Positions 26,500-33,886 of a stretch of DNA of 64,000 nt are shown in pieces. A model generated the notes under the pieces. That model saw only the letters and a program-made list of their open reading frames with translations. It made no database searches and was not told the DNA's origin. Each line of letters opens with the position of its first letter. The stretch's first letter is position 1. This DNA comes from Bacillus sp. SA1-12 (GTDB lineage Bacteria; Bacillota; Bacilli; Bacillales; Bacillaceae): positions 372,001 through 436,000 of the forward strand of contig NZ_LATZ01000119.1 of assembly GCF_000981385.1 (NCBI RefSeq), written 5' to 3'. A program made the position numbers and the translations under genes.

Positions 26500-27293
26500 T
26501 GAAATCCTCAAATTCAAGTGCGGTACCATTCAATAAGAAAGGAATGCAATATCTTGTCCGAAGTATAGCAATCGTAGTGTTATTTCTCTTATGGCATATT
26601 CTTGTCATTCACAATATTAATTGGCCATTACAATTTGGAAATCTTCCAAAACCAATTGAAGTCTTAACCTCTTGGTATCAAACATTTTTTTCAGCTTCGT
26701 ATTACAAAGATATCATGGCTAGTACGATACGGGTGTTAGCTGGTATCCTTCTTGGGTTAGTGAGCGGTGTACCTTTAGGTATGTGGGTAGGACTTTCTCG
26801 TAGTAAAGTGAGTGAGGCTCTTTATACAAACCTTGAATTATTTCGTCCGATTCCTTTAATCGCTTATTTGCCGATAACTATGCTGTTATTTAGTACAATC
26901 GAAAGCAGTATTATTTTTATAACATTTCTTGGTGCTTTTTTTCCTATTTTTATTAATAGCATGGATGCAGTAAAACAGGTTCCATCCTCTATCGTGGATG
27001 CCTCACGCTGCTTAGGTTGCAGGCCCATTCAATCGATTTGGAGAATTTATCTTCCGGCCGTTTTGCCGCAAATATTTACAGGAATTTCAGTTGGAATAGG
27101 AGCCTCATGGATGGGAGTCATAACCGCCGAAATGATGTCGGGACAAACGGGAGTCGGGTATGCAACATGGTATGCGTACCATTTGATGGATTATCATTTA
27201 TCAATCATCGGGATGTTCACAATAGGAATTCTTGGATTTACTTCAGTTGTTATTATTCGAAGCTTAGAGAGATTCATTGTTAAATGGAAATAA
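26499..27293 (+). CDS. ABC transporter permease, SsuC-like
   Basis: A 264-aa membrane protein with about six hydrophobic segments and an EAA-type loop DASRCLGCRPIQSIWRIYLPAV. It forms the channel of the importer with the genes on both sides. The ATG overlaps the preceding stop by one base. Confidence 0.85.
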   Translation: MKSSNSSAVPFNKKGMQYLVRSIAIVVLFLLWHILVIHNINWPLQFGNLPKPIEVLTSWYQTFFSASYYKDIMASTIRVLAGILLGLVSGVPLGMWVGLSRSKVSEALYTNLELFRPIPLIAYLPITMLLFSTIESSIIFITFLGAFFPIFINSMDAVKQVPSSIVDASRCLGCRPIQSIWRIYLPAVLPQIFTGISVGIGASWMGVITAEMMSGQTGVGYATWYAYHLMDYHLSIIGMFTIGILGFTSVVIIRSLERFIVKWK

Positions 27294-27315
27294 ACGCGGA
27301 AAGCAGGTGGATAAA

Positions 27316-28083
27316 ATGCTTGTTACTTTAGAGAATGTTACAAAATCATACAATGTTGGACAAAGGAAAATTGAAGCGATACGTAACCTGTCTTTGGCAA
27401 TACAAGAAAATGAATTTGTATGCATTGTCGGGCCTTCTGGTTGCGGGAAAAGTACGATATTAAAAATGATCGCCGGAATAGAAAATGAAACAACCGGAGC
27501 TGTTACATTTAGGGGACAAAAAGTGACACAGCCCTCAGTTGATAAAGGGTTTATTTTTCAAGACTATGCACTGTTTCCTTGGTTAACTGTAAAGAAAAAT
27601 ATCCTTTTTGGGCTGGAAATGATAAAGGCAAATTCAGCAGTAAGGAAAAGCCGACTGGAGGAATATACGGATTTATTAGATTTAGGTAAGGCGTTAGAGC
27701 TTTACCCTGACCAATTATCTGGAGGTATGAAGCAGCGCGTGGCAATAGCAAGAGCACTTTGCTTGAAACCGAAATTGTTGCTTATGGATGAACCCTTTGC
27801 TGCACTTGATCCATTTTTACGACAGAAATTACAAGATGAATTGTTAAGAATTTGGCAGGTTGAAACGATTACATTTGTTCTTGTCACACATGATATAGAG
27901 GAAGCCGTGTACCTTGCTGATCGAGTAATCGTGTTAACACCTGGACCAGGGACAATAAATGACGTTATTTCTATATCTATACCCCGTCCAAGAAAAAGAT
28001 CAGGCGATCATCTAGCTCAAATACGCAATGAAATCAACAAGTTAATTATTCCGCAGACGATCTATCAATCTGCTTATATATAA
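27316..28083 (+). CDS. ABC transporter ATPase, SsuB-like
   Basis: A 255-aa ATPase: Walker A GPSGCGKST, Q-loop FQDYALFPWL, signature LSGGMKQR, Walker B LLLMDEPF, H-loop VTHDIEEA. The start is ATG 27316 with GCAGGTGG just upstream; an upstream TTG would overlap the permease without a ribosome site. It completes the module 2 importer. Confidence 0.85.
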   Translation: MLVTLENVTKSYNVGQRKIEAIRNLSLAIQENEFVCIVGPSGCGKSTILKMIAGIENETTGAVTFRGQKVTQPSVDKGFIFQDYALFPWLTVKKNILFGLEMIKANSAVRKSRLEEYTDLLDLGKALELYPDQLSGGMKQRVAIARALCLKPKLLLMDEPFAALDPFLRQKLQDELLRIWQVETITFVLVTHDIEEAVYLADRVIVLTPGPGTINDVISISIPRPRKRSGDHLAQIRNEINKLIIPQTIYQSAYI

Positions 28084-28094
28084 AGGTGATAAAA

Positions 28095-29258
28095 ATGGGA
28101 ATGGATCGATTAAATATCATGACGATGCAACAAACTATGGATTATCTTAACGTCAGCCGTGCAACAATTGACCGTTGGAGAAAAGATAAACAATTACCTT
28201 TTATTAAAATTGGAAAAGAAGTATTGTTTGAAAAAACAGCGATAGATGAATGGATCAGGGGTTATTCTACACAAGAAAGCCATGATGAGACAACTGTAAT
28301 AATCGGCTATCAAAGTAGGACAGCACATATGTGGACAGCCTTATTAATAAAAGAGCTGGGATATTTTAAAGAAGAGCTTGAACATTTTTTTCCTATGAAG
28401 GGTTTTTCTATTCATTGGCATAATGCAGCCAGTGGATTAGAGTTAGTCGAATTAATGATAAAAGGCAAGGTGCATATTGCTTCGCTAGGGGATTATCCGA
28501 TGACAATTTGCAATCAACTAAGCAAATTGTTTCCGGAATTTCAATCAGTCATTCTTGCTTTCGACGGGAAAACGGAGAAAGGTTGCGGTATTTCATTTGT
28601 TGCCCCAAAACAAGCAACGATCATTTCAGAGCAGCTTTTCCATAACCCGATCTCTACAGTGACAAATTCAAGTGCTGATGTCAGGTTACTTGAATTAGTA
28701 TCTGCGTTTGGACAAGATATTAGACCAAAAGTCGTTCATCAATACATGGATGATAGCTTGGACAGTATCGCTCAGCAAAGAATTGGAGGAAGTGTAATGT
28801 GGGAGCCTTATCCAAGCTTATTACGCCATTATGATAAAGGTCAAATTATTATTGAAGAGGTTGGTGAGAGTGATTATTTAACCGGAATAGTGTCAGAAAA
28901 TAGCTGGCTGCAACATAATGAAGCAGTGACGATTTCATACTTAAAAGCACATATTCGAATTCATCAGCTTCTCAGAAATAATCCGTATAAAGCAGCTCAA
29001 ATACTAGCTTCATGTACAAATCTGCCACTTCAAATTATTCTTCAAGTGATCATCAAAGTACGTTGGGATTCTACGATTTATGGTCGAGACATTGACACAT
29101 TAAAAAGATTTCATTCGCAAAGAACGAACGATAAAAGTGATGACCATTCTTTTTTAGTAAAAACCGAGTATTTACAAATGGCGATTGACGAATTGAATCT
29201 GCCTTTACTTACAAATTCGATCGTAAATGGGCATTGGTCCACAGATGTTCTTTATTAG
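28095..29258 (+). CDS. Excisionase-type HTH fused to an SsuA-like binding domain
   Basis: A 387-aa protein without signal peptide. Residues about 6-56 are a helix-turn-helix of the excisionase/HTH_17 type (MQQTMDYLNVSRATIDRWRK, then LPFIKIGKEVLFEKTAIDEW). From about residue 70 it is homologous to the SBP at 25405: IGYQSRTAHMWTALLIKELG, LAFDGK, MWEPYPSLL, RWDSTIYGRDIDTLKRF. This reads as a one-component regulator in which a cytoplasmic paralogue of the transporter's receptor senses the same ligand. It probably controls its own operon. The start is ATG 28095; GTG 28086 is possible. Confidence 0.8.
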   Translation: MGMDRLNIMTMQQTMDYLNVSRATIDRWRKDKQLPFIKIGKEVLFEKTAIDEWIRGYSTQESHDETTVIIGYQSRTAHMWTALLIKELGYFKEELEHFFPMKGFSIHWHNAASGLELVELMIKGKVHIASLGDYPMTICNQLSKLFPEFQSVILAFDGKTEKGCGISFVAPKQATIISEQLFHNPISTVTNSSADVRLLELVSAFGQDIRPKVVHQYMDDSLDSIAQQRIGGSVMWEPYPSLLRHYDKGQIIIEEVGESDYLTGIVSENSWLQHNEAVTISYLKAHIRIHQLLRNNPYKAAQILASCTNLPLQIILQVIIKVRWDSTIYGRDIDTLKRFHSQRTNDKSDDHSFLVKTEYLQMAIDELNLPLLTNSIVNGHWSTDVLY

Positions 29259-29299
29259 TAACCCTGTGGTTTCAAAAAAACGTGAAATGTGGTGTTTTA

Positions 29300-30337
29300 A
29301 TGATGTTATCAAAAACGGTCATAATAAATTCACTAAAGGGTGTTTCTGATCGGAACTTAAACAAAAGCATTGTTGAAACTGGAGGTGTAAGAGAAATAAA
29401 ACTAAGCAAGGGAAATGTCAGCTTAAGAATCGCTCTCTCTAAAGCTGAAGGTCATGAAACACAGAAGATCCAACAGCAAATTGTTAAGTTGTTAAAAGAT
29501 AAAGGCGCTAACTCTGTTGGATTTAAATTTGAGCAATTGTCTCGCGAAGAGATCTTGAAGCTTGGTGGTTCACCAGATTCGAGTGATATCGCACCATCTT
29601 TGTTAAACCCGAATTGTACTGCTACTTTTATCGCCATAACCAGCGGAAAAGGAGGGGTAGGAAAGACTACAATCGCAGTAAACCTTGCAATCGAATTGAC
29701 CCGATTAGGGAATAAAGTGGGACTAATTGATGCAGATATTTATGGATTTAGTATCCCTAATATGATGGGAATTACAACGATACCCAAAATAAGTAATGGT
29801 TTGATTCAACCAATAGAGCAATTTGGAGTCAAAGTTATCTCCATAGGTTTTTTTATAGAAGACAATGGCGCTATTTTATGGCGTGGACCCATGCTGGGAA
29901 AAATGCTCGAACAATTTTTTACTAAAGTCGAGTGGGGAGAGATTGATTATCTGCTGATCGATTCTCCGCCAGGTACAGGGGACGTCGCTATGTATTTAGA
30001 TAAGACAATACCTTCTATAAAAGAAATTCTTGTCACAACACCACAAGAGACTTCAGCGTTTGTTGCTGAAAGGGCTGGAGAAATGGCAGTAAAAACAGGT
30101 CATGAAATAATAGGTGTTATTGAAAATATGGCTTATTATCAGGAGAGTGATGGAGAGAAGAAATATTTATTTGGTCAGGGAGGCGGGAAGCGTTTAGCGG
30201 ATAAATTCAATGTAGAGTTGCTGGGAATGATTCCTATTTCCCAACATACAACGAAGTGTGAAGATGGTTCTATTCACACCAAGAATTTTCAGGAAGTGAC
30301 ACAAAAGATCATGAGAAAGACAGAAAGATGCAAGTAA
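29300..30337 (+). CDS. Mrp/ApbC-type P-loop ATPase, SalA-like
   Basis: A 345-aa protein: an N-terminal MIP18/DUF59-like domain (residues about 5-90) and a ParA/Mrp ATPase with the deviant Walker A SGKGGVGKTT at 115-124 and LLIDSPPGTGD. The CxxC pair that binds the Fe-S cluster in many Mrp proteins is absent at NMAYYQESDGEKK; as I recall, Bacillus SalA looks the same. It may support Fe-S loading of the ferredoxin partners or act as a regulator. The start is ATG 29300 or 29303; the ribosome site is weak. Confidence 0.8.
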   Translation: MMLSKTVIINSLKGVSDRNLNKSIVETGGVREIKLSKGNVSLRIALSKAEGHETQKIQQQIVKLLKDKGANSVGFKFEQLSREEILKLGGSPDSSDIAPSLLNPNCTATFIAITSGKGGVGKTTIAVNLAIELTRLGNKVGLIDADIYGFSIPNMMGITTIPKISNGLIQPIEQFGVKVISIGFFIEDNGAILWRGPMLGKMLEQFFTKVEWGEIDYLLIDSPPGTGDVAMYLDKTIPSIKEILVTTPQETSAFVAERAGEMAVKTGHEIIGVIENMAYYQESDGEKKYLFGQGGGKRLADKFNVELLGMIPISQHTTKCEDGSIHTKNFQEVTQKIMRKTERCK

Positions 30338-30364
30338 TCTTGTCCAAGTAAGCAGGTGAAGAAA

Positions 30365-30643
30365 ATGGCTGCCAGAATTTATTTATTTTCTTATGAATCT
30401 CAGGTTAATAATCATACAAAAGAATGTATTCAAAAAAGCTTAACTACCTTATATGATATTAAGCAAATTCATGAAAATGTTAACATGATCAAGACAGATG
30501 ATGATATAACCATTCTTGAAAAATATTTATCTTCTTGTTTTGATAAGAAGGAAAGTTACTTAATAGTGGATATTACGGAGCAGCCATGCCGCAATAAAAC
30601 CACAAGTTCCTCTGGTATATCATTTTGGATGGATAACATTTAA
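30365..30643 (+). CDS. Small protein of unknown function, end of module 2 operon
   Basis: A 92-aa protein that I do not recognise. It starts MAARIYLFSYES, has a mixed alpha/beta composition, a central acidic KTDDDITILEKYL segment and ends SGISFWMDNI. The start is ATG 30365 with AGCAGGTGA. It lies 27 nt after the Mrp gene and before a new promoter. Confidence 0.5.
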   Translation: MAARIYLFSYESQVNNHTKECIQKSLTTLYDIKQIHENVNMIKTDDDITILEKYLSSCFDKKESYLIVDITEQPCRNKTTSSSGISFWMDNI

Positions 30644-30765
30644 GGAAGTCGTTGCTGCATCCACTAATAAAAAATATCTAAATAAATGATAGAACGATAC
30701 AAAACTTCGTATGTGTCTTTAGGTACTGTTTTAATGCCGGAAATATTAAAATTTTGTAAATATTA

Positions 30766-30794
30766 TTGAAACTCTTTATAGATTTATATATAAT
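30766..30794 (+). promoter_or_regulatory. Promoter of the Met-rich protein gene
   Basis: TTGAAA (30766-30771), 17 bp, TATAAT (30789-30794). Unlike several other island promoters it has no GGAAT in the spacer. Confidence 0.8.
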
Positions 30795-30815
30795 GATTTT
30801 AAAATAAGGGAAAAG

Positions 30816-30881
30816 CTGACTTGTCTACAAGAGGCGCTAAAAAGTTCTCAAGCAATACGAACTTTTTAAGCGTCTCTTTTT
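30816..30881 (+). promoter_or_regulatory. S-leader copy 12 with terminator
   Basis: The unit at 30816-30834 reads CT-GA-CTTG-TCTA-CAAG-A-GG with perfect arms. The long terminator (30833-30847 with 30859-30873) ends in five T. It precedes only the methionine-rich gene. Confidence 0.8.
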
Positions 30882-30924
30882 CGTTTTTCTCTTATTTAAA
30901 CTCCGTTATGTGAGGGGATTTAAG

Positions 30925-31140
30925 ATGGAAAAAATGGCGCTGAGTATGACGATGATGACATGTATGGAAAGAATGATGTGCGAAATGAAGTGTATGAAGA
31001 TGATGATGAATGAAATGTGTGAAATGGGTATGAATATGGAAATGAACCTGGATCAGATGATGAATACAATGCAAGAGTGCGATGAAATGATGACATCTAT
31101 GATGATTATGATGGCTGAATTGAAGGAAAATGCTAAGTAA
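30925..31140 (+). CDS. Methionine/cysteine-rich mini-protein
   Basis: A 71-aa protein with 27 Met and 5 Cys by my count, so about 45 percent sulfur amino acids. Met occurs as single, double and triple residues separated by charged residues, giving a helical, mostly acidic-polar pattern such as CMERMMCEMKCMKMMMNEMC. I know no named family; Met/Cys-rich helical proteins include copper-binding and storage proteins. ATG 30925 follows GAGGGG. It has its own promoter and S-leader and faces a SAM-riboswitch gene. A sulfur store or a Cu(I) binder are both possible. Confidence 0.8.
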   Translation: MEKMALSMTMMTCMERMMCEMKCMKMMMNEMCEMGMNMEMNLDQMMNTMQECDEMMTSMMIMMAELKENAK

Positions 31141-31152
31141 TTACTTAAGAGG

Positions 31153-31183
31153 AAGCACCCTATCATAGATAGGATGCTTTTTT
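31153..31183 (+). terminator. Terminator of the Met-rich gene
   Basis: AAGCA-C-CCTAT (31153-31163) pairs with ATAGG-A-TGCTT (31169-31179), followed by T. It separates two convergent genes. Confidence 0.8.
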
Positions 31184-31210
31184 AACGACTAAAAAATTTA
31201 AAACTTGAGA

Positions 31211-31528
31211 CTAAATCGTGAATGATGAAGACTGTATCGTTCGAATTTGTCGTCCAACTATAAGCCGCTGATGCTTGAGCTTTCGTAATTTCCAATCAAA
31301 ATATTGATGATTTTTTTGATTATAAATGGAAAGTATTTCATCATTTAATTGTTTATATCTTTCTATAAGATTTTTAAGCAAGGTTGATTGATTTTGTTTT
31401 TTTTTAGATTGGATTGTTTTTAATTTTTCAATTATTTCTTGCTGCCACAACGGATCTCCAATTTGACCTGCAAAAAGATACAAATCTAAATAATCATTTA
31501 CCTGTAACTCCTCTTCATGAATGCTCAT
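31211..31528 (-). CDS. Unknown 105-aa protein under a SAM riboswitch
   Basis: I do not recognise a family. It is rich in helix-forming, charged residues: an N-terminal EEELQVNDYLDLYLFAGQIG, a Lys/Gln-rich middle and a basic LRKLKHQRLIVGRQIR near the C-terminus, suggesting coiled-coil or binding-adaptor character. The start is ATG at 31528, 8 nt after AAAGGAG; an ATG at 31534 is too close to the ribosome site. The S-box upstream means it is made when SAM is low, so a role in methionine supply is inferred. Confidence 0.75.
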   Translation of the reverse strand: MSIHEEELQVNDYLDLYLFAGQIGDPLWQQEIIEKLKTIQSKKKQNQSTLLKNLIERYKQLNDEILSIYNQKNHQYFDWKLRKLKHQRLIVGRQIRTIQSSSFTI

Positions 31529-31542
31529 AAACATTCTCCTTT

Positions 31543-31629
31543 CTTATCTTCAGGAATTAGCACCTTACAGAAAAAACACTGTGGTTGCTGAGGTTTCATA
31601 GGACCAGTTCCTCCGCCTCTCTTGATAAG
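31543..31629 (-). promoter_or_regulatory. SAM-I riboswitch (S-box)
   Basis: Read on the minus strand, it starts CTTATC, then AGAGAGGCGGAGG, ACTGG, ATGAAACC, CAGCAACC and AAGGTGCTAATTCC, and closes with GATAAG. These are the S-box consensus blocks in order, and P1 is CTTATC/GATAAG. No terminator lies between P1 and the ribosome site AAAGGAG, so control would be on translation or by an arrangement I cannot fold by eye. Confidence 0.95.
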
Positions 31630-31648
31630 ATGATTTTTTTTTCATATT

Positions 31649-31677
31649 ATAATAATCGGATTAATAGGAATTGTCAA
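31649..31677 (-). promoter_or_regulatory. Promoter of the S-box gene
   Basis: On the minus strand TTGACA (31677-31672), 17 bp, TATTAT (31654-31649). The riboswitch begins about 20 nt downstream. Confidence 0.8.
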
Positions 31678-31931
31678 TAAAATTTTTTGGTGTTGTTTTT
31701 TTATTTAAGGCTCTTTTATTGTTTTTTAAAAGGTAGTTTGAAGCGGAAATCAAACTTTCCGGACTACTTTAAAATTAACAACATGTTTGCGAACAGTGCC
31801 TTAAAAAAGATACACACCAGAAAGATAAATCTTAGAAAAAGCAATATAAGAAACCAAGAAGAAGAGTTTTCCCTCACTTCTTTGGTTTAAGAATTTTTAA
31901 TACTAAGGTTTATTGATAGCATACAGATTTT
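31678..31931. other. Intergenic, one imperfect hairpin
   Basis: AT-rich. The stretch around 31730-31775 can fold (GGTAGT with ACTAC, GGAAA with TTTCC) but has no clear T run. An open frame across it has no ribosome site and poor composition, so I do not call a gene. Confidence 0.3.
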
Positions 31932-32516
31932 TTAACTAAAAATTGGTTTTACATTTTCATGCGCTGTAACAATAGAATGAATTTCGGAGGACTTATTTTC
32001 ATAACGATGTCTTTTTTGCTTCCCTATATCTGTGCCATAAATATGAATGGTAATAGCCGTATCCTTATAGGGATTACGTACACTATGGATGTCTGCATTT
32101 GGCGGATAGACAAACGAAATATCATTCTTTTTAGCAATGACAGTGTCAAGGACTTCTAAATTAAAACCGCGATCAAATTGATCATGATGTACTTTTCGAT
32201 ATCTTGTTTCTTCAATTGCCCCTTCATATAATCCCACAAGTCCCCAAACCAAATGGTCGTGAATAGGCGCTGTTTGTCCTGGTCCCCATACAAAAGCAAC
32301 AATGGAAAACGCATCATCTTCAGGTTTGTAAAGTAAATATTGACTATATTTCTCTAATCTGGGCTGTCTATAGTCTTGCGGGAGTAATCCTTCTGTTTCA
32401 AGCAATTTAGCAAAATGAGGCTTAAGGATGTTCACAATCCCTTTTTCACTTTTTTCCAACTCAAGGACTTTTCTAACCTCTTTTTCAAAGTGTTGCAGCG
32501 CTTTTATATGTGTCAT
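31932..32516 (-). CDS. Cupin thiol dioxygenase (cysteine dioxygenase family)
   Basis: A 194-aa non-heme iron thiol dioxygenase. The cupin metal site is PIHDH (H-x-H) with a third histidine in ADIHSVRN, and WGLVGLYEGAIEETRY is the family core. It oxidises cysteine to cysteine sulfinate, or 3-mercaptopropionate to its sulfinate; both belong to this family and the sequence does not decide by eye. Read from the minus strand with AAAGGAG upstream of ATG 32516. It lies between the S-box gene and the LysR gene, consistent with sulfur overflow control. Confidence 0.85.
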   Translation of the reverse strand: MTHIKALQHFEKEVRKVLELEKSEKGIVNILKPHFAKLLETEGLLPQDYRQPRLEKYSQYLLYKPEDDAFSIVAFVWGPGQTAPIHDHLVWGLVGLYEGAIEETRYRKVHHDQFDRGFNLEVLDTVIAKKNDISFVYPPNADIHSVRNPYKDTAITIHIYGTDIGKQKRHRYENKSSEIHSIVTAHENVKPIFS

Positions 32517-32641
32517 TATGTGCTCCTTTACAAAAAATTTAGAAATACCTATAAAAATATCATAAGTATCATCGCGGCGTTTGTATAATTGAAAAATAAA
32601 AACGGATCGTTCAAAATAAATAAACTGTTCATAAAACCAAC

Positions 32642-32670
32642 TTGACTGATCAGAAAAATGGGTTTATAGT
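32642..32670 (+). promoter_or_regulatory. Promoter of the LysR gene
   Basis: TTGACT (32642-32647), 17 bp, TATAGT (32665-32670). The S-leader 13 hairpin begins 23 nt later. Confidence 0.75.
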
Positions 32671-32692
32671 TAGAGTAATAAAATTCCAATAA

Positions 32693-32756
32693 CCCACTAG
32701 ACAACTAGAGGTCACCGAATAGATAAGATACAGTGGCTTTAACTAGTGGTTTTTTT
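32693..32756 (+). promoter_or_regulatory. S-leader copy 13 with variant terminator
   Basis: The unit at 32693-32711 reads CC-CA-CTAG-ACAA-CTAG-A-GG with perfect arms. Here the 3' arm of the small hairpin itself (ACTAG, 32704-32708) pairs with ACTAGT (32742-32747) in the terminator, with GTCAC/GTGGC as a second block, then seven T. The competition therefore involves the inner arm as well. Confidence 0.75.
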
Positions 32757-32772
32757 ATTTAATTCGATTATA

Positions 32773-32814
32773 AAAGCCTATGAAATCTTTATCTAAGATT
32801 CATAGGCTTTTTTT
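32773..32814 (+). terminator. Second terminator before the LysR gene
   Basis: AAAGCCTATG plus AATCTT pairs with AAGATT plus CATAGGCTTT, followed by T. It lies 17 nt downstream of S-leader 13, so two stops in series guard the LysR gene. Confidence 0.85.
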
Positions 32815-32841
32815 GTTGATAATGATTAAAGGGGTGAGCAG

Positions 32842-33717
32842 ATGGATTTTAGGGCTCTAAAAACCTTTCAAACAATAGCAAGGCTGGGAAGTTTTAATAA
32901 AGCAGCTGATGAGCTGAAGTATGTACAATCAACGGTTACTTTGCAGATTCAGAAGCTTGAAGCAGACCTTGGGGTAAAATTGTTTGAACGAGGCAAAAAA
33001 ATTTACTTGACTGAAGCAGGCAGAATATTTTTAGAAAAAGTAAACTTATTACTTAGAGACGTAGAATATGTTCAAAAAACGATGCATGAATGGCAGCAAG
33101 GTGAAACCGGCCAAGTGAGAATTGGTGCAATAGAGCCTATGGCCATCTATAGACTTCCAAAAATATTGCGACGTTTTTGTGAGAAATATCCTAAAGTACA
33201 AATAAGTATTCAATTAAATAATACCCAAAATTTAACGAAAATGATGAAAGAAGGAGAACTGGACTTAGCTATTTGCAATACACCTGTATTGGACCAAACG
33301 ACGACATTTGATCCTTTGTTAGTTGAAGAGGTGTCTCTTCTTATTCCTGAAACTCATCACCTGCTGCAAAAAAATGAATTATTCTTATCAGATTTAATCA
33401 ATGAGAAACTCTTAATTGGTGCACTTACATGTAATTATAGAATAAATTTAGAAAAATCATTAGCTCAAGCAGGAGTGAGTATTCAATCAGGGTTGGAAAT
33501 AAATAGTATGACCGCTTTAAAAGAATTTGTACAACAAGGTCTTGGAATTGCCATTGTTCCAAATGTTGTAGTTGGGTCAGATCCTGAAGGGATGGTCCTA
33601 AAAAAAATCGTTGACTATAAAGAAGGTGTTGTAACGGGGATTTTAAGAAAAACAAATAGCTTAACATATGGTACTGCTATAGAACGATTAATTACATTCA
33701 TAAAAGAAAGTTTTTAA
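32842..33717 (+). CDS. LysR-family transcription regulator
   Basis: A 291-aa LysR regulator: N-terminal HTH (FQTIARLGSFNKAADELKYV, then STVTLQIQKLEADLGVKLFER) and a C-terminal periplasmic-binding-type effector domain. In Bacillus, LysR proteins YtlI and CysL control sulfur genes, and this one is behind an S-leader, so a sulfur effector is likely. It probably activates the CoA-transferase operon downstream or another island operon. It has no recognisable effector residues that I can name. Confidence 0.85.
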   Translation: MDFRALKTFQTIARLGSFNKAADELKYVQSTVTLQIQKLEADLGVKLFERGKKIYLTEAGRIFLEKVNLLLRDVEYVQKTMHEWQQGETGQVRIGAIEPMAIYRLPKILRRFCEKYPKVQISIQLNNTQNLTKMMKEGELDLAICNTPVLDQTTTFDPLLVEEVSLLIPETHHLLQKNELFLSDLINEKLLIGALTCNYRINLEKSLAQAGVSIQSGLEINSMTALKEFVQQGLGIAIVPNVVVGSDPEGMVLKKIVDYKEGVVTGILRKTNSLTYGTAIERLITFIKESF

Positions 33718-33825
33718 TGGTCATGATTTAATGACTTTAAAAAAAATGAACAATACGTTTTTATTTATCAATTATACAAATCGAATCATTTGATTTATAC
33801 TTTGTGAAAACAGACAATTCCTAGT

Positions 33826-33855
33826 TGAAAACTTAGTTAACTAGTCTAGTAAAAT
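33826..33855 (+). promoter_or_regulatory. Possible promoter of the CoA-transferase operon
   Basis: TTGAAA (33826-33831), 18 bp, TAAAAT (33850-33855). The spacer holds the palindromic TTAGTTAACTAG, which could be an operator for the adjacent LysR protein. Confidence 0.5.
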
Positions 33856-33886
33856 GGAATGTTGTTAGAAAGGAGTTTGAAAATTA

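Noticed and set aside
28095..28260. The excisionase-type HTH as a sign of a mobile element.
   Set aside because: It is fused to a binding-protein domain homologous to the neighbouring transporter SBP, with no integrase nearby, so it is a regulator.
31687..31890. 67-aa frame on the + strand.
   Set aside because: No ribosome site, low-complexity composition, and it overlaps a region that looks like spacer.
33830..33855. Possible S-leader before the CoA-transferase gene.
   Set aside because: The palindrome lies between -35 and -10 and has no terminator; an operator is more likely.
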